A DNA stretch of 64,000 nt from contig JACGCM010001692.1 of assembly GCA_014058105.1 (NCBI GenBank), forward strand, positions 620,001-684,000, in the 5' to 3' direction. Origin of the DNA: Kingdonia uniflora. Its lineage: Eukaryota; Streptophyta; Magnoliopsida; Ranunculales; Circaeasteraceae. Under the pieces are notes generated by a model, which worked only from the letters and a program-made list of their open reading frames with translations, did not search any database and was not told the origin of the DNA. The stretch's first letter is position 1. Every line of letters begins with the position of its first letter. Of the stretch, positions 10,620 through 20,973 are shown piece after piece. The position numbers and the translations under genes are program-made.

Positions 10620-11235
10620 AATGTAATGGCCTAATTCCATAAGCTCAAGATAGCTTGGAATTAGCACTTACACAAATGTTCATGTGACAAAAATTAATGT
10701 GAAGTAAGAAATGACACGGGTGATTTAGCGTGGAAAACCTCTTAATAAGTAAAAAATCACGACCTCGAGTTGAGGGTTTTAGTAACAATAACTTTCATTA
10801 CTTGAGAGTGATATCTTATTACAAGTGAACTCTCGAACTGAAAATACTCAATCTTGTAAATAAGAATTTTGGTGTTTGAGAATCTAGAAAATATGGTTTT
10901 CTTGGTGATTTCTCATATATTTTTCTGGTCATTGTCTCTTTTGGAACTTTTTCTTTATATAGGCATCGTCTGCAGTTCTTTATCGTGATGAAGCACATTC
11001 TCCGAATAATGTGGGAAGTGGCGGTTGACTAAGTAACTGTTGAGCTCATGAGAGACAGGTGTCTTTGACTTGTTCATGCTTTTCTGTTGTGCTCGACCCA
11101 CATTTTTTATCAGTTCATGGCGTAGGTGTCAATGCAGACTGTTTATGTCACATGAAAAATACGTGAGTCTAAGACGGAGGTTATTTGAAATGGAAATAGT
11201 TCAAATTGGGTTAGATCGAGGGATAGGTCCCTACA
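10620..11235 (-). repeat. X-type LTR, copy 1 (5' LTR, 616 bp)
   Basis: It reads TGTAATGGCCTAATTCC on the + strand at its left edge and GGTCCCTACA at its right edge, so it is TG...CA bounded. It is homologous to 12007-12583 and 42299-42917. The PBS lies to the left, so transcription of the element runs leftward. A TATA box on the minus strand (TATATAAAG) lies near 10952-10960. Confidence 0.8.
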
Positions 11236-12006
11236 ATATTTGTAGATCAAGAATAAGAACGGTCGACAACAAAGCTGTAAATTATTATAGTTCAGAATCA
11301 AATGTATCAAACAAAGGGTCGACCTCAGAGTAGGAAGATGATGCTTTAACAACGGTACCTACTACTACTGACGAACCCAATGCCACTAATAATTTGTATG
11401 ATTCATTTTGGGAGAAGTTTAAGCGCAAATAGAATTATGCACATAATATTTATATCTTTGATGCAAGAATGTTTAAAAATATATTATCTATTCTTCTAAA
11501 CTATGTTTAGTTTAATGGTTTTTTTTTTTTGCTAGTTACGTTTAAACAAATATTTTATACTACTTCAAGATAAACAATTCCATTATAAGCATTCAAGTTT
11601 TCAAGTAAAGAAGGAAAATCATGACAACATACGGTACTGAAATTTGTATAATACGTCCTCGATACTAAGGTGCGGTACCATAAAAGGGTATCATTTGAGT
11701 CATGCGCTTTTCTTTTCGTCCAAACTACGGTAACGTAAAGTATCAGATATCTCATTATGGTGCCTTAACACTTGTACCATGAATAAAGTTTGAGGCCGTT
11801 CAATACGGCAGGTTTAAATACCGTAATGTATCTTTCGTTAAACCCCGACTTCATTTCCAACATGTTAGAACCCTGTGCTATAGAGATGCTAGTGAGTTAT
11901 GGTAGAGAGATCATAGAGAAGAGAGAGAGATAGATCGGATTCTGGCGACGATGATATAAGAGATGATAATAGAGAAAAGCAAGAGAAAAGCCACATATGA
12001 GAAAAG
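11236..12006. other. Spacer between two X-type LTRs
   Basis: This is AT-rich sequence with no recognised gene. A short open stretch near 11370-11430 (LYDSFWEKFKRK) is unassigned. A poly-T run lies at 11520-11531. The end (11890-12000) is purine-rich with GAGAGA. It separates a 5' LTR on the left from a 3' LTR on the right that belong to two different, partly lost elements. Confidence 0.5.
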
Positions 12007-12583
12007 TGTAATGGCCTAATTTTGTAGTAGCTCAAAATTAGCTCTTAAACCAAATGTACCTGTGACAAGAATTAAAAAAACCCAATAAAATTGACACAGG
12101 TAATTAGCGTGTAAACCTTTGAATAGGTGAAAACCACGACCACTATTTGAAGATTTAGTAAATATAACTTTATTGCTTGAGGCTGATATTTGATTACAAG
12201 TTTCGATCTCTTGAGTCATAAATACTTGATCTCGTAATGTAAATTATTTTTATCTTTCCTCCTCTGGAACTCATCATTTTTATAGACCTCAGTCTCAGTT
12301 CGATATCGTATAGAGGCAAGTTAACCTAAAAATGGGGCAGGTGGTAGTTGAATGTGTAACTGCTAGGTCGTGGGAGACATGTGTATTTGACTTGTTCATA
12401 TTTTTTGTAGTGCTCGATCCACGTTTTTTATCAGTTCGTACTCCGGGTGTCATTACTGATTGTATATGTCATGTGTATAATACATGAGTCTGGTATTGAG
12501 GTAGTTCAAGTTTGGAATAGGTCGAGGGACATATCCCTATAATCAGTTCGAGCTTGGAATAGGACGAGAGACAAGTCCCTACA
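12007..12583 (-). repeat. X-type LTR, copy 2 (3' LTR of element C, 577 bp)
   Basis: The + strand reads TGTAATGGCCTAATTTTG at the left edge and AAGTCCCTACA at the right edge. The next bases, ATCGCCCCCTCGC, are the reverse complement of a purine tract (GCGAGGGGGCGAT). This fixes it as the 3' LTR of a minus-strand element. Confidence 0.8.
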
Positions 12584-12835
12584 ATCGCCCCCTCGCAATT
12601 GAAGGAACGGGTGATATTAATTGAGAAACGTCTATTTAAATTTTGGTGTTAGAATTTGGAAAGGTATAGTGTGGAGTTTGACCAGTTTGGGATTTGTCAC
12701 TGCTCTGTTGAAGATTGTATTTGGCATTGAAGGTGTTGGAAAGGGATGATGTATTTAGCTTTTAGGGTTCCCAGTAAGTGCTGGCTTGAATGAGGACTGC
12801 CATGGTACTCCTTGTTTATATTGAATGTTGTTCTT

Positions 12836-12844
12836 CTATAAATA
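12836..12844 (+). promoter_or_regulatory. TATA box of antisense alpha gene, element C
   Basis: CTATAAATA lies 80 bp before the alpha ATG at 12924, on the strand opposite gag-pol. The same spacing is seen in element 3 (78 bp) and element 2 (about 87-89 bp). Confidence 0.55.
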
Positions 12845-12923
12845 TAGTTGTTACGATATCATTGGTTATTCCTGTGCAAGTACTCTACACTTGAAATATT
12901 GTGAGGTTCTTCTTGTCTTGAGA

Positions 12924-13253
12924 ATGGTGACTACCAGACGCCAAGTATATAAAGAAAGGTTTCTGGCTTAAGTTAAGAAGCTCTATCTACAATATTTTGG
13001 CAACCAACCTTTAGATTTACCCACTCCCATAACTGTTCTGCCGACGTTTCACAGGATAACGAATGAGGAAACAGCGAAGGTTGAGAATGACTACTATTAA
13101 ATGTGGCGGTTCCACCATCTGATTGTGTTAGGTGAGCAACATCGGGTATGTCTTCGTCTTCTTGTAGAGGATGTCATTAATGAGGCGGATAAGGAAGCGG
13201 ATGTACGTATCATAAAGTACTGCCGTTATCCTACAAGGGATTGGGCTTTGTAG
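12924..13253 (+). pseudogene. Antisense alpha gene of element C
   Basis: The frame is 109 codons from ATG 12924 to TAG 13251-13253 with two internal stops. It starts MVTTRRQ, then LYLQYFGNQPLD, then a W-R-F-H-H segment and a charged LLVEDVINEADKEAD end. It aligns with 43248-43544 of element 3 (MVKTRK, LKLRFFVDHSLEDP, WRFYHV, LVEDKVGEAD) and more weakly with the two alpha copies of element 2. This is a small acidic protein of unknown function. I recognise no domain. The shared start, spacing to the TATA box and conserved aromatic positions support a real gene family carried by the retrotransposons. Confidence 0.6.
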
Positions 13254-14161
13254 AAGAGGAGTCATTCTTCTTTCTCTGCCTTTCTGAGGTGGTGGAGGTT
13301 GCGGAGGAAGACACGGTGGTAGTGGTTACAAATTAGAAATATGCTTCTAGTCTTCAGATTGGAAATATGCCTTTGTTACAACCATCTTTCTTTTCTTGAA
13401 GAAGTGTTTCATACCAGAGAAGTGGATGTGCTTGATTACGAAGTACAAATAAAATCTGATATGCATTGTAACCTGTAGATCAATCTATAGGAAGTTACTA
13501 AAATATTGTTCCTTATGTAAAGTATGTCGGATGGAATTGTCGAGCGAATAAAAAATATTTTTTTTGCAGTAATGCACTTTTAATATTGAACTAGAAATTA
13601 GTATGGAAATTAAAAGTTTGATACGTCGATCTATGTGTGATGGGAATTATTATATATATATATCTTGAACGTAATAGGTACTTGTGTCTAACTGTAAGAA
13701 ATATATTTGATCGAGCTACAATATAACACCTTGTAGTAAAAGGTAATGTAGTAAAACGATAGAATCGATCTGTGTAATGTAAAGGTAAAACAAGTGTACT
13801 AGAGTTCGAGAGTAGCATTGTTAAATAGAAATTACGATAGATCGAATTGTGTGTGATGGAAAGTATAGAGAGATAAAATTTTACTGAAAGAAATTTGATA
13901 GGTCGAGCTTGGTACAATGCAATGCCTTGTAAGGTAGAATTAAAACTGGTGGATATATTTTGTGATACAGGTAAAATAGTTGATAGTGTTAAATTTAGTT
14001 TGGAAAATATATGGTCGAATAAGACATACGAGTTTGCTCGAAAAAGATATAATCAAATAAATATCTAACATGATTTAAGGGTTGTTAGTTATGGATAAGA
14101 CGATTGATACTTACCATTCTATATGTTGAATATGGGATTGTGTGCGATCTTAATCTGTATG

Positions 14162-14169
14162 TATAAATA
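14162..14169 (+). promoter_or_regulatory. TATA box of antisense beta gene, element C
   Basis: TATAAATA lies 41 bp before the beta ATG at 14203. The counterpart in element 3 is at 44460-44468, 46 bp before its ATG. Confidence 0.5.
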
Positions 14170-14202
14170 ATGTTGGAATGTTGAGGCTTGAGTGGAGGAA
14201 AA

Positions 14203-14556
14203 ATGTTGATGACTCATTCTCAGAGAGCTCGACATGCGTTGGAGGGGCATTTAGCGATAAAGGTTGCTAAAGTTAGGGAGAGGATATTTGGGCGGTTAGA
14301 ATATGATGTGAATTTGCCTGAATCTTTAATACAGTTTGATGGGCTGACTCGAGGGCGAGGAAGAATGAAATTAGGCGTTATTTGTGGTGTGAGATATTTC
14401 GCGAATTAATCATGGAGCCTGAAGCTTGAAAAACTTTGGTAAAGGAAATTATCCTGAAAGAAATAGCTGAGGATGACGAGAGGATTGATGGGAATGCACT
14501 AATTAGGTGTGGCGCTCCAGGGCATCTTGGGTGTTTTATGTGTAACTATGCTTGAG
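14203..14556 (+). pseudogene. Antisense beta gene of element C
   Basis: It begins MLMTHSQRARHALEG and HLAIKVAKVRERIF, stays open to 14409, then continues in another frame to about 14556 (CGAPGHLGCFMCNYA). The element 3 gene (44506-44647 joined to 59902-60098) has the same layout: TRSQRIRHAAEG, LAIKIAKVRERIF, a GL-D-ASGREL-type middle, and YGSPGDHGYF at the end. It is a small basic/acidic protein of about 115 aa. Function is unknown and no known domain is recognised. Confidence 0.55.
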
Positions 14557-15010
14557 AGGGCGAACTGCTGTTAGTTTAAATAAATGTAAGTAAAATAAAG
14601 TTGAATATTTATGTGTTGAATTTGCTCCTTGTTTGTGGTGAATGTTGTTGTAAATAAATATTTGAATTTTGAAGTGGTGTAGCATTGGGAATGGCGTTAT
14701 ATGTGGTATATGTAATAGTAGTAGAAGAATAGGGATTAGAGTAGGATTTTTTTTTTCTTGCTGGAGACAAAATTCGATTGTGTGTAATTGGAGTGTGTTA
14801 TCATGAGTGTGGGAAGATATGAGAGTGATTTAAGTAAAAGAGAGAGAGAGAGAGAGATATTGAAATATAGGACCTGGGGTAATGAAGGAAATGTATTTTT
14901 GCCCAAAAGGTACAAAGCGCCTGACATGAATAGTAAAAGGGATGCCTCGGTTCAAAAATTGAGGGCGGCTTGTGTGAGCCCCAATAACTGCCAACGGTTG
15001 GAGAGAAAAG

Positions 15011-15018
15011 TATAAATA
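15011..15018 (+). promoter_or_regulatory. Promoter of antisense gamma gene, element C
   Basis: TATAAATA follows CAATAACTGCCA (14981-14992) and GAGAGAAAAG. In element 3 the same words occur in the same order at 60566-60603, so about 45 bp of core promoter is conserved between the two copies. Confidence 0.6.
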
Positions 15019-15040
15019 ACCCTTCCTCTTCTTTGTTCAA

Positions 15041-16277
15041 ATGTTTGCAAAGCACAGAGAGACGAAATACTAGAGAAAAAAATAAATTAAGTTGCAGAGA
15101 TTATAGAAAGAGCGTAAACGAAAGCAACCATCAGAATCAGAGGAAAAAGGGGGTCACTATTGTAGAGTTTGATCAGAAACCCTTGTTACGAAGTTTCATT
15201 GTGAAAGAGGAGGCATGTGATTCTGGAACTGAAGTCACGAGTGGCTTTGGTTGATTTGTGTTGTTGTGATCTTAGAAGAATCGAATGATGAAGGGTATAG
15301 AGTTTACTATTTTGGGTGTGTATTTTAAATTTGAAAATTTTGCTATGCTTAGTAAATTGGTTAAAATTGGTATTGTTTCTCTGTAAGTTGTATTTTGCAT
15401 GGAAAAGCATATATGTTGTTGTATACCTGCATGTACGTATAAACGTGAGAAGGTTCTGTTGAAGAAATAAGTCTCACTTTCAAATATACTCTTAGTATGG
15501 AGACTTCTACCTATGGTCGTTTGATTGAGGTTGTACCTGTAGAAATTGGTAATTTATATTCTGTGGTGGGCGAGCTGAGAACGAAGAGCTCAGAAGAAGT
15601 AGTTAGAGGTGGAGGGGAAGAAGGATGAAGTATAGTTTCCAGATTTCACTTGTAACTTCGTATCATATCCTGCAGATTCAAATGTATTCAAGGAGTTTTG
15701 TAAAATTAAAGGTAGTTTAGGTGGTGTATGGAGTGAGGTGATAGAACATGCTGGAAAGTCATTTAGGGGGTGTAAGGTTGAAAATGGTGATGAATACTTT
15801 TTCTTATTGCCTGATTTAAAGCATAAGAAATCTGAGAGGGGAGTGGATAAGTCTATCTCCTTTGAATACTTCAATCGGGATGTCAGCAGTGATCTGGACC
15901 AGGGATTCCTATGTTATATGTCCTAGTTAGATGGTACCTTTAAGCAATCTTGTTAAAGGTCTTTTGAATGCCATTGAGGCCTACCCTGCCCAATAGAATG
16001 GGAATATGTAGGAATTGATAAATGTGTGCGATAATCTGAATATAAGGTAGGCTTTTAAGAGGATTGAAAGGAGAATAACTCTTTTAGATGTTTTGCAGTA
16101 TTATACTGTGAAAAACTATGCGGCTACTGGGGGTGTGTACTTCTCTTCAAGTTCATCTCAACCTCAGTTCTTCACCCTGAATTCGGTAGGACGAGTATGG
16201 AATGATAACTTGATATGGGTAAAGGGCGATTGTCTCCAAAGAGTGGATGAGGAACCCATGGATTTTATAAATTAAAC
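15041..16277 (+). pseudogene. Antisense gamma gene of element C, N-terminal and core exons
   Basis: A first exon is open from 15041 to 15254. The core exon starts near 15497 (METSTYGR). It contains a conserved block at 15724-15926 (HAGKSFRGCKVENGDEYFFL, SISFEYFNRDV, GFLCYMS). After stops, a second block follows at 16080-16277 (LLDVLQYYTVKNY, FFTLNSVGRVWNDNLIWVKG, EEPMDF). Element 3 shows the same two blocks at 61062-61800. The GRVWNDN-IWVKG segment corresponds to GRGWNRDLVVVRG in element 2 and GRGWDKDLVVVK in element 1, so the X- and Y-subfamily proteins share one core. It resembles the domain found in plant 'putative gypsy type transposon' proteins; its role is unknown. An intron follows (acceptor GTACAG before 16371). 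Confidence 0.65.
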
Positions 16278-16370
16278 TGTGAAGAAAAGAAAGTAATTGT
16301 TTGTGATATTAAACTGTTGTTTTTGTGTTAGCGTTCATTCTGTATATAACTGAGTGTTGTGTTCGTACAG

Positions 16371-17504
16371 ATCCTCGATCCCAAGTAGCGAGAATGGAAT
16401 CGCTGATTGATACCGTAGCTCGAGATTGTATTGGGAGAGCTCAAAATAAGCAGATTTAAAAGGGCTAACAGTAGGTCGGAAAAAGTTCATAAGTATCAAG
16501 CTAAGAGACAAATGACAAGAACTAGCACAACCGCGGGAGATGGAGGGAAGGCAGCATCGGACGTTGAAGGGTGTCCAATACTAGTAAAGGCTGCACCTAT
16601 TTCTCTGAAGTCAAAGCCTTTGGGGGCTACATCGAGCAAATTAATTTAAAGGCACCCAAAAAGGAGAATGTGAAAGTTGATGGGTCAAACTCGACGACCA
16701 TAGAGAGTGGAGAGGTCGGAATGAGTTCAAAAAAGAGAAAGGTAGACGCTCTTGCTCCAGTGAGCGAGATAAAGGAGTCTGGAAGTAGTCCCATTATGGA
16801 GGATAAGCTGCTGGCTGTGAAGAATAGGCTTAGGGTAGCATCTCGAGACGGTTCAGAGGATTTGGACATATTGTGAGAGTAGTCCCATTATGGAGGACGA
16901 GTTCCTGACTGTGGAGAACAGGATCGGGGTGGCATTTCCGATGGTTCAGAGGATTTGGACATGTTGTGAAGCTGGAGCTTTGTAGGGTAAGTAAAATGCT
17001 TCATTTTGTTTGATTCTTATACTATTTCTAAACTGAAAGATGTCCTTTTTGCTGTTGGTTTCTCGTGTGCTGAAAGGAATCCATCTCGGATTCGAGGATG
17101 GAAGGATTGAGCTCGTGAAGAGAGTTTCTAAGCTCGAGAAGAGGGTTACTCAACTCGAGGCCAATTTAGCACAAGAGAAGGAACGTTCGAGCTCTGCGGT
17201 ATCCAACTTGAAGGCTTCGTTCTGGGTCATGATGTTTGAACTCGCGGAAGAGTCAAAGAAGATTGTAAAGGACGCTTCAGTTGCTTGCGACAACCACGGT
17301 CAGAAACTCCTCAAAGTTGGATACTTTGTGCCCGATATTGAAACTATTATAGAGGGGCAGTTTGTCAAAGTAGAGAAGGCCGATGCTGAAGAGAAGCCTG
17401 ATGTTGAAGGCGGCTCTCCTCGGGAGACCATAAAAGGGTTGAATGCGGTCTCAGCGAAGACAAATTTAGAGAACCGTGAAGGCGACGAGGAGAAGGTAGA
17501 GTAA
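16371..17504 (+). pseudogene. Antisense gamma gene of element C, middle exons
   Basis: An exon from 16371 to the GTAAGT donor at 16987 has a basic linker (RFKRANSRSEKVHKYQAKR) and a TTIESGEVGMSSKKRK segment that could serve nuclear import. The next exon begins near 17041-17077. It is open to 17504 and reads LVKRVSKLEKRVTQLEANL (coiled coil), then ends acidic. The end EEK|GTAGAG looks like a splice donor rather than a true stop; the same donor occurs in element B. Frames change within the first exon, so it is decayed. Confidence 0.6.
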
Positions 17505-17608
17505 AAATTTGAAGTTTGTTTTTCTGAGTAGAAAACTATTATTGTATGGAATATATATGGAGGATAATTTTCGAATAGTCTAAGAGATGTTGTATATATT
17601 GATTTGTA

Positions 17609-19430
17609 GGAACTTAAAGGTTTGCGCCTCAGAATTAAAGATTTAGAAAAGGAACTTGCTAAGGAGCAAAAGTCTGTAGCAACTCTGTTGACTTCGCACA
17701 CAGAGTTAAAAAAAAGCTCAAAATTTTTGACTTACTAGTGTGTAGCTCTAGAGTTGGGATAATATGATAGGGAAAAGTAATATAAGAGATCAGATAAAAA
17801 ATCAAGTTAACGAAAGTAAACCAAAAAGTATAATCAGACATTTTTTTTGTAATGTTAAAGAGTGAGAACATAGAGAATGTGTACCTTGAAATATTTAGAA
17901 AATCAACGGTATCATCTGATTCTGAGAGGCAGATTGTATGGCCATTTGGTTAAGAAAACTCTGAAGCTTGAGGGCTAAGTAGCATCTTGCTTTGTAGGTT
18001 CATGATAGAAAGAACTCTGTTAGATATGTGTATAGAGAACTGTAGTTTATTGACCGTATATGTGGAGTACCGTTTAATCGAGCTATTTGTACAGGCCGAG
18101 TTAGAAGCTGCTCGAGCTAGTGAGGAATATGCTATGGAATGCAATTATGAGTGAAGCTCAATTTTGAAAGGATGAAAGAGGCAAGTGAAGATAGCACGAA
18201 TTAGTATGTCTAAGTGAAGGTCAAACTTGCTAAGGCGGAGAAGACTGTGAATGACTTGACCAAGCAGGTCAAGAGTAAAGATGCCAAAAAGGAAAAATTG
18301 CAAGGGGAGCTCATTAGTGTGCAGAATGAAGTGGCAAAGTTGAATAGTCTGGTAGAATTATTGGGGCTGAAAAGTAAAGATTCGGATATCGCACAATATC
18401 ACATCAGAATGTTTGAGGTGGAAGCTAAAGAGCTGCGAGACTATGTTGCCAGGTTGGAGGGTCAAGTGGATAGGAAGGAAAATAAACTTATGAAGGCGCG
18501 AGCTGATTTAGCGAGTACCGTAAGTGAAGTGGAAAAGCTGAGTGAGGCCGTGCAAGGAAAAGATATTAATCTTCGGGTCACCCAAAATCAATGTGACAAA
18601 CTGAATGAGCGAGTTGAAAGTTAAAGGCGGACTTGGCTAGTTCACACGGTAAGAAGGCCGAGGTTGGAGAGAGGCCGAAGAAGAGACAAAATGATGCCAA
18701 AATTGCGACTACCAATGGTGATGGGTTTAATGCCCTAGCTCGAATTAAAGAGTTGGAGGCAGATTTAGTCTTCGTTCGAGCTGCCGAAAGGAAAGCTAAT
18801 GAACAAACTAAAGAGAGTGGTGAGAAGTTAGAAGGTGTTCTCCGTAAAGATAAAGAGTTAAAGAAGTTATTAAGAGGAAGGATGAGATGTTTGAAGAAAG
18901 CTAGTACCGGAGGACGTGATGTAAATGAGATGGAGTTGGGGACACTATATGGTGAATTAGAGGAGTTAAAAAAGAAGAATCGAGCTGAGCAAGAGAAGTC
19001 AATGGGATTGATATCGGAATTGACAGGGGGTATATCGGACTTAGAGTGACGCTTAGAGCGATCCATTACCCACTACGCACATCTGGATAACCATCATAAG
19101 AAATCAAAGGCAAATTTTGTTGAGCTGGCCATGCCGAACCAGTACAGGATTTCCATGGATAAGGTGCACTTGAGGGAGATAATGGCAGTAATCGCATATT
19201 TTGGAGAAGAAGTAAAGAGGTTGGAGTTCGAAAGGGATACCTTGAATGATTATTTGGCATTGAAAGGTTGTATCTGTAATGCTGAAATAGATCAAGGGAA
19301 TTGCCTGAACTCTATAGAGACCGATATAAGCCCCATTACTGCAGAACGAGTGGAGCAAGGAAGAGATATTGTAGTTGCTCGAGCATCAGACTTTATGGCT
19401 TCACGACCTCCTACGGTAGGGCATTTCTAA
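17609..19430 (+). pseudogene. Antisense gamma gene of element C, C-terminal coiled coil
   Basis: An acceptor TTTGTAG precedes 17609, and the exon reads ELKGLRLRIKDLEKELAKEQ. After an intron and a short exon near 18090-18150 comes a long coiled coil, open at 18214-18624 (KAEKTVNDLTKQVKSKDAKK, SKDSDIAQYHIRMFEVEAKE). It continues in another frame at 18633-19049 and at 19131-19430 (YFGEEVKRLEFERDTLNDYL). Heptad spacing and high E/K content are clear. Elements B and 3 carry matching pieces. This would make gamma a protein with an N-terminal core and a very long C-terminal coiled coil. Confidence 0.6.
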
Positions 19431-19435
19431 AGATC

Positions 19436-20262
19436 GTTATGGAGGATGATGAACACTAAGTTGAAGAGAAGTACCGCGTTTCATCCGTAATCAATCGCAC
19501 TTTGGTTCATTTATTACAGAGATTCCATTCCAAGAATCCTAAGACTTGGGATAAGAGTTTACCGTATCTTCAATTTTCTTTTAACTGGGCGATTCATAGT
19601 TCCACTTTGAAGTGTCTATTTAAATTTTGTCTCGGGTACTTTCTTCAAAGCCCCTTTGATATGGCTTTTAGTCTTAGAGATAAGACGGTCTCATAGAATG
19701 AGGAAGAGGAGCAAGTTCAAGCTCAGCGTTTCATTGAGAAGATAAGTAAGGTTTATGAGGCGGTTGAAGTACAATTAAAAAAGACTCAAGCGAAGTAGAT
19801 GGCTCGAAGCATCGGGTTGAATAAACTTTTCAAGAGGGCGATCTAGTTTAGTTGCATTTGGGTAAGGAACGACTAAAGGGAGAAGGTAAGAAGCTCAAGC
19901 CTATCCATTACGGTCCATTTACTATACTCAAAAAGATTAGAGACAACGCCTTCCAATTGGATTTGCCACCATTTATGAAAATGTATTCGGTAATTAATGC
20001 CGAACATTTGAAACTCTTTGAGCCGTCTCTCCTAGATGAAGATTCTACAATCGACACTCACCTACTGTCAGTTGATGACTTGTGGATGGAAAGAGAAGAT
20101 CCGTTGTAGAAAAATAGTATTATAGAGAGAAAAGTTACTGCTACAAGACGGGGAAGTGTCGAGTCCTTTAGATTTATGAAGAAAGGTCAACTACCCAGCA
20201 AGTCGAAGTGGTACAACAAGAAAATCTGCGCAGCCACTTTCTTTCATCTCCTGTTCTAGCTT
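19436..20262 (+). pseudogene. Gypsy integrase core to C-terminus, other family
   Basis: Starting near 19436 it reads KLKRSTAFHP (core, near the catalytic Glu, which is lost by frameshift) and HLLQRFHSKNPKTWDKSLPY. It continues with KERLKGEGKKLKPIHYGPF and SVINAEHLKLFEP at 19852-20109, and a KGQLPSKSKWYNK segment followed by F-x-H-L-L near 20180-20250. This could be the remains of a C-terminal chromodomain-like region. It differs from the Tat-like integrases in the window. It is truncated at its left by element C and is followed by a PPT and partial LTR. Confidence 0.7.
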
Positions 20263-20296
20263 GAGCAGGAGCTCAAAGCTCCTAAAAGGGGGAGCC

Positions 20297-20403
20297 ATGA
20301 TCCAGGAGGATCTAAACACTAAACCCCTCTAAAGGACACCAAGTCGTTCGAACTAGCCTTGAAGCCGTTCGAACAAGTCGAAGATCAGAAGAAGGATTCT
20401 AGC
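20297..20403 (+). repeat. Truncated 3' LTR of the gypsy fragment
   Basis: A polypurine tract AAAAGGGGGAGCCA (20283-20296) precedes TGATCCAGGAGGATCT, a plausible LTR start. The LTR holds CGTTCGAAC motifs and stops abruptly at about 20403, where kinase coding sequence begins on the minus strand. Confidence 0.55.
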
Positions 20404-20512
20404 CTTGTAAGCATGATATGGCCGTCCTCCCTCACTAAAATATTTTCTGGCTTCAAATCCCTATAAACTACCCCCATCATGTGTAAGTATTCAAGGGTCT
20501 GAAGCATAGAAT
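20404..20512 (-). pseudogene. AGC-VIII protein kinase, exon 2 fragment
   Basis: After an acceptor TTTATGCAG (last intron base 20513), the minus strand reads RFYASD in one frame, then [18 protein letters not shown] and [11 protein letters not shown] in another. The second includes the catalytic loop Y-R-D-L-K-P-E-N. A small deletion between these pieces shifts the frame. The sequence breaks off just before the expected D-F-D magnesium-binding motif, where the truncated gypsy LTR begins. The first codon is split across the intron with exon 1 (CG|A, Arg), which supports these two exons being one gene. The kinase is not functional. Confidence 0.8.
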
Positions 20513-20773
20513 CTGCATAAACAAGGAAGAATGATTATCAACTACAAATAGGTGGGGCTTACTGAAACAAAGGTTGAAGATAGTAACTTTGAGAAGGTAA
20601 AAAAGAATATAGCTGCAGCTTGGGATTGTTTAAACAACTTGGATAGTGCACCTAATGGAAGGATTATATTTCCCTGGAATGAGAAGGTTTTTGAAGCAAA
20701 TCTTATAGAGAAGGACAAACAGTTTATTCATTGCAGAGTTACAATCAAAGAGACCTGAACTGTCTTTCTGTTT

Positions 20774-20973
20774 ACTCTCATCTATGCATTTAACTGTTCT
20801 GCTGAGAGGTTTCATCTTTGGGAGCATCAAACACAATTATCTAATGGGATTGACACTCCATGGTAGGGATGACACTCTCATCTATGCATTTAACTGTTCT
20901 GCTGAGAGGTTTCATCTTTGGGAGCATCAAGCACAATTATCTAATGGGATTGACACTCCATGGTAGGGATGTA
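20774..20973 (+). repeat. 100-bp tandem duplication at the hAT edge
   Basis: 20774-20873 and 20874-20973 are almost identical (one substitution noted in AAACACAATTAT versus AAGCACAATTAT). The left copy ends in CTCCATGGTAGGGATG, i.e. it includes the target site and first eight bases of the hAT element that starts at 20964. So the duplication arose after, or together with, the hAT insertion. Confidence 0.85.

Larger units (their letters stand above)
12007..19435 (-). mobile_element. Element C: 3' portion of a Tat-like element (LTR plus antisense genes)
   Basis: The X-type LTR at 12007-12583 is followed on its right by a polypurine tract read on the minus strand, so it is a 3' LTR and the element runs minus. 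The internal region carries alpha (12924), beta (14203) and gamma (15041-19430) antisense genes on the + strand, in the same order as element 3. Pol would lie further right but has been replaced from about 19436 by a gypsy fragment of another family. Confidence 0.75.
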
